In this document: positions 1-6,442 of the stretch, piece after piece
Position numbering within the stretch: position 1 is the first letter of the stretch
Layout: every line of letters starts with the position of its first letter
Source: Bacteroidia bacterium
GTDB taxonomy: Bacteria > Bacteroidota > Bacteroidia > Flavobacteriales > Flavobacteriaceae
Reading direction: 5' to 3'
DNA: 39,883 nucleotides
Assembly: GCA_030431695.1 (NCBI GenBank)
Contig: JAUIIU010000023.1
Coordinates: 1 to 39,883, forward strand
Made by a program: the position numbers and the translations under genes
Notes under the pieces: model-generated
The model's database searches: none
Seen by the model: only the letters and a program-made list of their open reading frames with translations
Told to the model about the DNA's origin: nothing

Positions 1-473
1 ATTTCAAATATTTTTCCAGGAATATCATTCCATCCATACAACCTACCCACGCCACCAGTGATATGTACTGGGCCGAAGATCGGGTTGGGTCGGACCGTAT
101 CAAAGGTGCCTATGCTTTTAAAACCTTATTGAACCAGGCTGGTATTGTTGCCCTGGGTACCGATTTTCCGGTGGAAAAGGTAAACCCTATGCATACTTTC
201 TATGCCGCCGTGGCAAGAAAGGACCTGGCGCAGTACCCTGAAGGAGGTTATCGGATGGAGGAAGCCCTGAGCAGGGAAGAGACCCTGCGTGGTATGACCA
301 TTTGGGCAGCCTATTCCAACTTCACAGAAGGCGAAAAAGGAAGCCTTGAAAAAGGAAAGTTCGCCGATTTCATCATGATCGACCGTGACATTATGAAAGT
401 CCGGGAAGATTCGATCCCCGGAACAAGAGTACTGGCAACCTTTGTCAATGGGGAAAAAGTTTATGAAGAGTGA
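1..473 (+). CDS. Amidohydrolase family protein (YtcJ-like), 3' part only
   Basis: The reading frame is open from base 3, so the gene begins before the window and only about the last 156 residues are present. The visible part starts with a stretch containing PSIQPTHATSDMYWAEDRVG, which resembles the late metal-site region of YtcJ-type (amidohydrolase 3 family) hydrolases. GTDFPVE follows (the family's GSD/GTD aspartate motif), then ALSREETLRGMTIWAAY. The end, KGSLEKGKFADFIMIDRD followed by VNGEKVY, is the usual closing beta-sandwich strand of metal-dependent amidohydrolases. Known family members hydrolyse amide or related bonds with one or two metal ions; the substrate cannot be told from this fragment. 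The internal ATG at 63 is not the start, because homology-like sequence continues upstream of it. Any signal peptide lies outside the window. Confidence 0.85.
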   Translation, partial: FKYFSRNIIPSIQPTHATSDMYWAEDRVGSDRIKGAYAFKTLLNQAGIVALGTDFPVEKVNPMHTFYAAVARKDLAQYPEGGYRMEEALSREETLRGMTIWAAYSNFTEGEKGSLEKGKFADFIMIDRDIMKVREDSIPGTRVLATFVNGEKVYEE

Positions 474-572
474 CGTGGAAATTTTGATATCGCAAGTCCT
501 TAATGCGTATTTACTTGTCGAACCGAACTCGATTCGGAATCTATATTAGGTAATAAATTTGATTCAAGCCCG

Positions 573-589
573 CCTGCCGGTCGGGCAGG
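573..589. repeat. GC-rich palindrome CCTGCC-5nt-GGCAGG
   Basis: CCTGCC (573-578) and GGCAGG (584-589) can form a 6-bp hairpin with a GGTCG loop in an otherwise AT-rich spacer. It resembles the perfect palindrome at 19471-19490, so it may belong to a dispersed repeat family. It lies between the convergent amidohydrolase and metalloprotease genes and could help end transcription, but no T-run follows closely on either strand. Confidence 0.5.
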
Positions 590-603
590 TTCAACATAAC
601 AAA

Positions 604-651
604 TCCAAAAATCTAAGCATCCAAAAATCTAAGAATCTAAGAATCCAAAAA
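604..651. repeat. Short degenerate A-rich tandem repeat
   Basis: Imperfect copies of the unit ATCCAAAAATCTAAG run through this stretch: two near-complete copies, then a shortened ATCTAAGA copy and a final ATCCAAAAA copy. The repeat fills the space between the hairpin at 573-589 and the 3' end of the metalloprotease gene. It is reminiscent in style of the AGAACCA repeat at 15941-16037 but differs in unit and is much less regular. No function is evident. Confidence 0.5.
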
Positions 652-659
652 CCTACATC

Positions 660-1421
660 CTATTTCCCCCCTTTGGCTTGCAGGTCTTCAATACAAAGTG
701 GGTCGAGTGCCGGGATATCGGCTACAGTAGGATTTGAGATCGTGGGCGGGATAGTACTGGCAAAATACATCAGGCAGCCTTCAACCATACAGTGTTTGGA
801 ACTTTCCGGGTCCAGGTGGCCGGAGGGATGGATATCATCACCGGATATATCTACCAAGCCCAGTATATGCCCGAATTCATGTCGGAGGGTGGTCGCTTCC
901 ATTAGGAACAGGTCCTGGTCCAGGCTTTGTAAGGTTTCCTGGTAGATCACGATGGAGGTGTTCTGATATGCGGACCCTAGTGTCACAGTGGTCTGAGTAT
1001 CGCTGGAGGCATTCCCATTCGCAAAAAACACGTAAACAGCTATTGTATTTCCATTGGTGAATTTAGTGCGATGCTCACTCTCGATCTGTCGGATTTCCGA
1101 AATATTATACGGCTCACCCTGTGGTGGATCGATCACGGTTTCCACTATGCTGATCCCACCGGGTTTATTCAGGCGCTGGTTCAGAAAGGTGCGGAAGGTA
1201 TCGAGTGACAGCTGTTTCGGCCTGAACCCGTTCGAATAAACTATTTCCACCACCAGCCTGTCGTAGAGGTCGTCTGAAAGCAGGTCCTCAGCGGATTCCC
1301 CAAGTGCCTTCAGGTTCTCCATCCTGTCTTCATTCATCTCTTCTGGGTCATCGCTCTTACAGGCGGTGAACAAAAGCACAGAGACAATAGCTAACAGCAG
1401 GGGAATTCGGAAATACTTCAT
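660..1421 (-). CDS. Lipoprotein zinc metalloprotease (HExxHxxGLVD)
   Basis: Predicted 253-residue envelope protein. The N-terminus is a lipoprotein signal ending LLFTAC, with Cys21 as the lipidation site, followed by an acidic KSDDPEE stretch typical of surface-directed lipoproteins in this phylum. The zincin motif HEFGHILGLVD lies at about residues 181-191. About 20 residues later comes HCMVEGCLMY (210-219), an HCx4CxM arrangement that supplies the Met-turn and recalls archaemetzincins. Together this supports a zinc endopeptidase resembling the Flavobacteriaceae 'membrane metalloprotease' proteins; the target is unknown. I chose ATG at 1421 because the longer frame would begin with TTG at 1436 and would only add five residues before the signal peptide. 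It is convergent with the amidohydrolase fragment and lies downstream of the methyltransferase on the same strand. Confidence 0.8.
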   Translation of the reverse strand: MKYFRIPLLLAIVSVLLFTACKSDDPEEMNEDRMENLKALGESAEDLLSDDLYDRLVVEIVYSNGFRPKQLSLDTFRTFLNQRLNKPGGISIVETVIDPPQGEPYNISEIRQIESEHRTKFTNGNTIAVYVFFANGNASSDTQTTVTLGSAYQNTSIVIYQETLQSLDQDLFLMEATTLRHEFGHILGLVDISGDDIHPSGHLDPESSKHCMVEGCLMYFASTIPPTISNPTVADIPALDPLCIEDLQAKGGK

Positions 1422-1550
1422 ATTCTTAACAAACAATTTTTAACAAACATAACCCTTAAATGGTCATTTAAAAAATTGGGGTTCTGTTTTTAACGGTTTT
1501 TTTCTGAATTTGTTTTTTCTGAAACATGCCGAAGCAAAGGTGTTCAGGAA

Positions 1551-2255
1551 TTATTTAGTGCAGAGCTTAGCCAGGTAATCAAAATTATCACCTCTTTCCA
1601 CTATCTCAAAGCTGAAACCGGCATCTCGCGCAAATTCTTCCAGCAATCGCTCGTCCAAGTATAACCAGGGAAACGGGTCGGAAGATTCACCTTTGTAGGT
1701 AATTATAAAATCCAGTTCACCATAATACCCATCTGCCGGAACCCAAATGGCGCCTTCAGGGGTACGATCGTACATATACTGAAGGTCGCTTCCATCCACA
1801 AGTATTTGCCCGCCGGGATTCAGCAGGCTTTTCAAATGCAGCATGTACTTTGGTACCGAATCCAGGCGTTCAAAAATTCCTGTGCCGTTCATTAGCAATA
1901 AAATGGTGTCGAAGGAACCTTGGTTATAATTCATCAACCGAAACTGTTCGCATTGCTGTACACCCCTTTCTCTGGCTACAACCACGGCTCCCGGTGAGGC
2001 ATCGATAGCAGTTACCTTCAAACCTTTTTGCTGAAGGTAAAGCGAGTGACTTCCGGCTCCGCAGCCCACATCGAGTACCTGACCGTATGACGCGTCGAGC
2101 GCAGACTTCTCCAACTGCGGCATGCCCTGATAATTTCTGAAAAGATAAGGTAAGGGCATTTCATCCGGTTCCGAGATGGATGTTTCGGTCCAAAGATCTT
2201 CTGTGTAGTTCCCTCGATGATAATCCAGCAAAGCCTGGCCAAAAATATCTTTCAT
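1551..2255 (-). CDS. Class I SAM-dependent methyltransferase
   Basis: A 234-residue cytosolic protein with the Rossmann-fold motif I LDVGCGAGSHS at residues 61-71, followed by the acidic strand-2 motif KVTAIDAS. A motif IV-like segment (FDTILLLMNGTGIF) and GGQILVDGSDL follow. It should transfer a methyl group from S-adenosylmethionine; nothing visible identifies the acceptor (small molecule, protein or RNA). It is divergent from the YkgJ-like gene, with only 17 bp between the two start codons, so at least one promoter must extend into the neighbouring gene. The length is normal for a single-domain methyltransferase. Confidence 0.88.
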   Translation of the reverse strand: MKDIFGQALLDYHRGNYTEDLWTETSISEPDEMPLPYLFRNYQGMPQLEKSALDASYGQVLDVGCGAGSHSLYLQQKGLKVTAIDASPGAVVVARERGVQQCEQFRLMNYNQGSFDTILLLMNGTGIFERLDSVPKYMLHLKSLLNPGGQILVDGSDLQYMYDRTPEGAIWVPADGYYGELDFIITYKGESSDPFPWLYLDERLLEEFARDAGFSFEIVERGDNFDYLAKLCTK

Positions 2256-2260
2256 TTGCC

Positions 2261-2268
2261 TACTTTTG
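2261..2268 (+). promoter_or_regulatory. Candidate -7 element TACTTTTG before the YkgJ-like gene
   Basis: TACTTTTG fits the Bacteroidota -7 consensus TAnnTTTG and ends 4 nt before the ATG at 2273. Transcription would then begin at or very close to the start codon, giving a leaderless or nearly leaderless mRNA. I see no clear -33 TTTG at the usual distance. The element occupies the 17-bp gap shared with the divergent methyltransferase. Confidence 0.5.
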
Positions 2269-2272
2269 AACT

Positions 2273-2767
2273 ATGGAAGCCATCCTGGAACAACTCCCGC
2301 AGCGGGCTAAAGATAATCATAACGAGAACAAAAAGTTCTTCGCCCGACTCCGTAAGAAACCTCCAAAACACCTGGATGCGCTGATGCGTGAATTACACGA
2401 GGAAGAATTCAGCCGTACCAATTGTTTGGAGTGTGCCAATTGCTGCAAGACCACAGGTCCATTATTTATCGATAAAGATATCGAGCGTATATCGAAGTAT
2501 CTCCGGATGAAGCCACAGAAATTCATAGAAACCTATTTGCGCATGGATGAGGACAACGATCATGTGCTGCAATCGGTTCCCTGTACATTCCTTGGCGCGG
2601 ATAACTATTGCAGCATCTACGATGTACGACCTAAAGCCTGCAGGGAATTTCCACATACCGATCGCAGAAAGTTTCAGCAGATATCGAACCTCACGTTAAA
2701 GAATGTAGCAATTTGTCCGGCAGCCTTTAATATTGTGGAGGAGATGAAGAAAAGAATTCCGAAGTAA
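2273..2767 (+). CDS. YkgJ family cysteine cluster protein
   Basis: A 164-residue cytosolic protein with the YkgJ-type metal-binding cysteine pattern: CLECANCC (Cys51, 54, 57, 58), then Cys104, Cys113 and Cys123 in the segments VPCTFL, NYCSIYDVRP and ACREFPH. This family is thought to bind zinc or an iron-sulfur cluster, and its biochemical role is not firmly established. The N-terminal 45 residues are basic and helical and precede the cluster domain. Its stop codon directly abuts the stop codon of the convergent namZ-like gene, with no base between them. Confidence 0.88.
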   Translation: MEAILEQLPQRAKDNHNENKKFFARLRKKPPKHLDALMRELHEEEFSRTNCLECANCCKTTGPLFIDKDIERISKYLRMKPQKFIETYLRMDEDNDHVLQSVPCTFLGADNYCSIYDVRPKACREFPHTDRRKFQQISNLTLKNVAICPAAFNIVEEMKKRIPK

Positions 2768-4069
2768 TTAATTGTACAACATATATTGCTTGCGCATCAG
2801 GTGATATGCCATAAGTTCTTCCACCCAGGTTTCTCGAATTTCATCATAAGATCTTCCCGCCTCGATCATCTTTTGCAACTCGGCCGTGCCAGCGTGAGCT
2901 GTAAAATTCTTAGTATTGAAGAACTTATCCTTCCGTAGGTGATTCCGATAGGCATCGATGAGCCAGCTGAGATCCACTTTGTGCATACGGGGCGTTTCCC
3001 GCAGGTCGAGTCCGTGGCACAATTCACCATTATGCTTCGGCGATTTGGAGCCGAAATTTGGCAGTGGCGTGTATTCCAAAGGGTACTCATCAGACGGAAG
3101 ATATGGCGAACCGAAAACCTGGAATTGCATTTCTGTACCCCTGCCGGCATTTATATTTGTCCCTTCAAATAATCCAAGGCTCGGGTAAAGCGTAATAGCA
3201 GTGTCGTTTGGAAGGTTTGGTGACGGCCGGATGGGAACCGGGTACACCATCTCATGCGAATAATTCTCCATGGGAATGACTTCCAGGTCACATTTTGCAT
3301 TGTTTGCCAGCCAGCCCTGTCCGTTGATCATACGAGCATATTCTCCTATGGTCATTCCATGGACAAGCGGTACAGGGTGCATCCCTAAAAAACTTCGGTG
3401 TTCGTCCTCCATCATTGGGCCGTCGATATAGTGTCCGTTGGGGTTGGGCCGATCCATAACCACTACTGCTATGTTGTTTTCGGCAGCTGTTTCCATGATA
3501 TAGTGAAGAGTCGAAATATAGGTGTAGAAGCGTACACCAACATCCTGGATATCGAATACGATAACATCCAGCCCGCGGACTTGTTCAGGCCCCGGTTTTT
3601 TGTTCTTACCGTAGAGGGAGACGATGGGTAAGCCCGTATTTGTATCGACACCGTCCTTTACACTTTCACCGGCATCTGCCTCACCGCGGAAACCGTGCTC
3701 GGGGGAGAAGACCTTGCGGACATTTACTCCCTTTCGTAGCAGGAAATCCACCAGGTGCATCTCCACCTTGGTCTCGCGAAGGCCGCTATCAGGTTCGGAA
3801 CGGTAGGTGACCACAGAGGTCTGGTTGGCAACAACGCCCACATTCTTGTTCTTTATGAATTTTTCGTATTCGCTGAACCTTTGCGCACCAATGACCAGTT
3901 GCTTTGATCCCTCTTTTCCGGGTTGTCTCAACAGGCTGTCGACTGGGATGGCATCGTGGATCACAATATCGTTATGTTCGGCTTCGTTTTCCCTTCCGGA
4001 ACCACTTCCGCAGGAAAAACAAACAAGAAGAAACAGGAATAGTGTATTTTTGAAGTTCGTAAACCGCAT
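2768..4069 (-). CDS. namZ: DUF1343 / NamZ-type exo-beta-N-acetylmuramidase, lipoprotein
   Basis: A 433-residue protein with a lipoprotein-type signal peptide ending near LVCFSC (Cys20), so probably membrane-anchored in the periplasm or on the surface. The catalytic-domain signature SPEHGFRGEADAGE (122-135) is followed by LPIVSLYG, DVIVFDIQDVGVRFYTY and MDRPNPNG, which together identify DUF1343. Characterised relatives (Bacillus subtilis YbbC/NamZ and a Tannerella forsythia homologue) release N-acetylmuramic acid from the non-reducing end of peptidoglycan fragments. By family membership this protein should act in cell-wall turnover and MurNAc recycling. No MurNAc kinase, MurQ or transporter is next to it, so the pathway context is missing here. 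The gene is divergent from the permease gene with an 8-bp gap between start codons, and convergent with the YkgJ-like gene with zero gap. Confidence 0.88.
   Translation of the reverse strand: MRFTNFKNTLFLFLLVCFSCGSGSGRENEAEHNDIVIHDAIPVDSLLRQPGKEGSKQLVIGAQRFSEYEKFIKNKNVGVVANQTSVVTYRSEPDSGLRETKVEMHLVDFLLRKGVNVRKVFSPEHGFRGEADAGESVKDGVDTNTGLPIVSLYGKNKKPGPEQVRGLDVIVFDIQDVGVRFYTYISTLHYIMETAAENNIAVVVMDRPNPNGHYIDGPMMEDEHRSFLGMHPVPLVHGMTIGEYARMINGQGWLANNAKCDLEVIPMENYSHEMVYPVPIRPSPNLPNDTAITLYPSLGLFEGTNINAGRGTEMQFQVFGSPYLPSDEYPLEYTPLPNFGSKSPKHNGELCHGLDLRETPRMHKVDLSWLIDAYRNHLRKDKFFNTKNFTAHAGTAELQKMIEAGRSYDEIRETWVEELMAYHLMRKQYMLYN
4045..4052 (+). promoter_or_regulatory. Candidate -7 element TATTTTTG inside the namZ-like gene
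   Basis: TATTTTTG matches TAnnTTTG and lies 25 nt before the GTG start of the permease, inside the first codons of the divergent namZ-like gene. It would place the transcription start near 4058. No convincing -33 TTTG is present upstream. Confidence 0.45.
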
Positions 4070-4077
4070 AGAGACCA

Positions 4078-5313
4078 GTGAATTTCGAATTCTTTATCGC
4101 CCGGCGCATCATTGCGTCCAAGGATCATAAAAGTAGCATTTCGGCACCAATAATAAAAATAGCCATAACGGCTATTGCCATTGGTGTGATCATGATGCTG
4201 ATATCAATTGCCACTGGGGTTGGACTCCAGGAAAAGATCAGGGAAAAGGTGTCTGCTTTCAACGGTGATATCATTATTTCCAATTTCGACACTAACTTCT
4301 CCAATGACTCCCAGATACCGGTTTCGACTAACCAGGAGTTCTATCCCGAATTTAACCTGGTGGAAGGGATTGAACACATCCAGGTCACCGCACTCAAAGG
4401 CGGTGTGATCCGTACCGAAACCGACTTTGAGGGAGTTGTCGTCAAAGGAGTAGGGAATGACTACCGCTGGGATAGTTTCGAGGAATATTTGTTAGAAGGC
4501 AGGTTGCCCGATTTCACTGGCGAACTCAATTCGGAGATCCTGATCTCCCAATACCTGGTCAACCGACTGAACCTTCAACTTGGTGATCGGATCGTCACGG
4601 TTTTCATGAATTCCGACAATTCAAAAACTCCCAGGAGTCTTGGATTAGAGATCGTAGGGATCTACAATAGTGGTTTTCAGCAGTTCGATGAGCAATACCT
4701 GCTGGCCGATATTAGGCATATTCAACGTTTGAACCGCTGGGATGAAGACCAGGTGGGAGCATTCGAACTATTTGTGACCGATTTTGACGAGATCGAAGAG
4801 ATCGGCAATAAGGTTTATATTGAAACCGCCAGTACGCTGGACACTCAAACAATCCGGCAGAAATACGGATCTATCTTCGAATGGCTGGATCTGTTCGATT
4901 TCAATATCGCGCTTATCATTGGTATTATGATCCTGGTGGCCGGGATCAACATGATCACTGCCCTGCTCGTACTTATCCTGGAACGGACCCAGATGATCGG
5001 GATCCTGAAGGCCCTCGGCAGTAACGACTGGAGTGTGCGAAAGATCTTTATCTATAATGCGATGTACCTGATCTGCCTTGGATTATTCTTCGGAAATGTG
5101 ATCGGGCTGGGGTTACTGCTTATTCAGAAATACTTCAAGCTATTCCCGCTAAACCCGGATACCTACTACGTAACCGAAGCACCGGTCTATCTTGATGTGG
5201 GATACGTGTTATTACTGAACCTGGGGACCTTCCTGCTATGCCTGCTCATGTTACTTATTCCTTCATGGATCATCACCCGGATCTCGCCTGTAAAGGCCAT
5301 CCGATTTGAATGA
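4078..5313 (+). CDS. FtsX/LolE-type ABC transporter permease
   Basis: A 411-residue inner-membrane protein with the MacB/FtsX/LolC-LolE topology. There is one N-terminal transmembrane segment at about residues 24-46 (IKIAITAIAIGVIMMLISIA). A large periplasmic domain of roughly 220 residues follows, then three C-terminal membrane segments. The last block, starting at IALIIGIMILVAGINMITALL, contains the conserved cytoplasmic loop ERTQMIGILKALGSN that contacts the ATPase. It closely resembles the permease that extracts lipoproteins from the inner membrane (LolC/LolE type), but no LolD-like ATPase lies beside it, so the exact substrate is inferred. The start is GTG at 4078; the sequence MNFEFFIARR is the usual N-terminus of this group. 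A candidate promoter lies inside the divergent namZ-like gene. Confidence 0.87.
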   Translation: MNFEFFIARRIIASKDHKSSISAPIIKIAITAIAIGVIMMLISIATGVGLQEKIREKVSAFNGDIIISNFDTNFSNDSQIPVSTNQEFYPEFNLVEGIEHIQVTALKGGVIRTETDFEGVVVKGVGNDYRWDSFEEYLLEGRLPDFTGELNSEILISQYLVNRLNLQLGDRIVTVFMNSDNSKTPRSLGLEIVGIYNSGFQQFDEQYLLADIRHIQRLNRWDEDQVGAFELFVTDFDEIEEIGNKVYIETASTLDTQTIRQKYGSIFEWLDLFDFNIALIIGIMILVAGINMITALLVLILERTQMIGILKALGSNDWSVRKIFIYNAMYLICLGLFFGNVIGLGLLLIQKYFKLFPLNPDTYYVTEAPVYLDVGYVLLLNLGTFLLCLLMLLIPSWIITRISPVKAIRFE

Positions 5314-5320
5314 TAATTTC

Positions 5321-5351
5321 TTTGCACATCGGCTGTGAAACAGTACTTTTG
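5321..5351 (+). promoter_or_regulatory. Promoter of the cysteine synthase-like gene
   Basis: TTTG (5321-5324) and TACTTTTG (5344-5351), separated by 19 nt, match the Bacteroidota sigma-ABfr consensus TTTG/TAnnTTTG. This is one of the clearest promoters in the window. It lies 18 nt before the ATG at 5370, giving a leader of about ten nucleotides. Confidence 0.72.
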
Positions 5352-5369
5352 CAGCGCTGAACAACAACT

Positions 5370-6350
5370 ATGGAATACGCAGAAAATATCCTGGAAACCA
5401 TTGGGAATACACCCCTGGTAAAGATCAATCACCTGGCAGCGGAATTGCCCTGTCTTGTGCTCGCAAAGTACGAGACCTTTAATCCCGGGAATTCCGTTAA
5501 GGACCGTATGGCACTTCAGATGGTACTAGATGCAGAAGCCGATGGCCGACTAAAACCCGGCGGAACAATAATCGAGGGAACCTCCGGGAATACAGGAATG
5601 GGGTTGGCGCTCGCTGCAGTGGTAAAAGGCTACAAATGTATTTTCGTGACCACCGATAAGCAGTCCAAGGAAAAGGTGGATGTGTTGAAAGCGATGGGCG
5701 CGGAAGTGATCGTTTGTCCAACAGAGGTTGCGCCGGACGACCCCAGGTCCTACTATTCTGTATCCAGGCGTCTGGGGGAAGAAACCCCGAACAGCTGGTA
5801 TGTTAACCAGTACGACAACCCGAGTAATACCAAGGCGCACTTCCAAACAACCGGTCCGGAGATCTGGGAACAAACAGATGGAAAAGTGACCCATTTTGTG
5901 GTGGGTGTAGGTACCGGAGGTACTATTTCCGGTGTCGGAAGCTATCTGAAATCGAAGAACCCCAATATCAAGGTATGGGGGATCGATACCTACGGATCTG
6001 TGTTCAAAAAATATCACGAAACTGGCGTCTTCGACGAGAAGGAGATCTATCCCTACATCACCGAAGGAATTGGTGAAGACATTCTTCCCGAGAACGTAAA
6101 CTTCGATGTAATTGACGGTTTCACCAAGGTCACCGATAAGGATGCTGCCGTGTATACGCAGTTGCTTGCCAGGAAGGAAGGTATGTTTCTCGGAAATTCG
6201 GCAGGAGCGGCAATGAAGGGTGTGCTTCAATTGAAAGAGCACTTTAACGAAGATGATGTGGTGGTTGTGCTATTCCACGATCACGGGAGCCGATATGTTG
6301 GTAAAATGTTCAACGACGAATGGATGAGGAAGCAAGGTTTTCTTGAATAG
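5370..6350 (+). CDS. PLP-dependent cysteine synthase / cystathionine beta-synthase-like enzyme
   Basis: A 326-residue cytosolic fold-type II pyridoxal-phosphate enzyme. The Schiff-base lysine is Lys44 in NPGNSVKDR. The substrate loop TSGNTG is at 71-76 and the phosphate-binding glycine loop GTGGT at 181-185. Segments APDDPRSYYSVSRRL, NSWYVNQYDNPSN and the ending HDHGSRYVGKMFNDEWM resemble the catalytic core of cystathionine beta-synthase more than classical O-acetylserine sulfhydrylase, but the C-terminal CBS regulatory domains are absent. It therefore makes either cysteine or cystathionine from a serine derivative; the sequence alone does not decide which. It stands alone between its own promoter and a strong terminator, so it is probably a single-gene transcript. 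Confidence 0.88.
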   Translation: MEYAENILETIGNTPLVKINHLAAELPCLVLAKYETFNPGNSVKDRMALQMVLDAEADGRLKPGGTIIEGTSGNTGMGLALAAVVKGYKCIFVTTDKQSKEKVDVLKAMGAEVIVCPTEVAPDDPRSYYSVSRRLGEETPNSWYVNQYDNPSNTKAHFQTTGPEIWEQTDGKVTHFVVGVGTGGTISGVGSYLKSKNPNIKVWGIDTYGSVFKKYHETGVFDEKEIYPYITEGIGEDILPENVNFDVIDGFTKVTDKDAAVYTQLLARKEGMFLGNSAGAAMKGVLQLKEHFNEDDVVVVLFHDHGSRYVGKMFNDEWMRKQGFLE

Positions 6351-6371
6351 ACGGTAATTATTTTATAAATG

Positions 6372-6400
6372 AATCCTGCTTCACGCAGGATTTTTTATTT
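6372..6400 (+). terminator. Rho-independent terminator after the cysteine synthase-like gene
   Basis: AATCCTGC (6372-6379) pairs perfectly with GCAGGATT (6385-6392) around a TTCAC loop and runs into a T-rich tail. It lies 21 nt after the stop codon. Confidence 0.85.
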
Positions 6401-6442
6401 TTATATACTTCGGTTCGGCACTTCCCACATTGTCTTATTAAT

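Noticed and set aside
559-945. A 128-codon plus-strand frame over the metalloprotease 3' end
   Set aside because: It begins in repeat sequence, overlaps the better supported minus-strand gene and shows low-complexity translation.
5550-6242. A 230-codon minus-strand frame opposite the cysteine synthase-like gene
   Set aside because: It lies entirely antisense to a well-supported enzyme gene and has no recognisable domain, start context or promoter.
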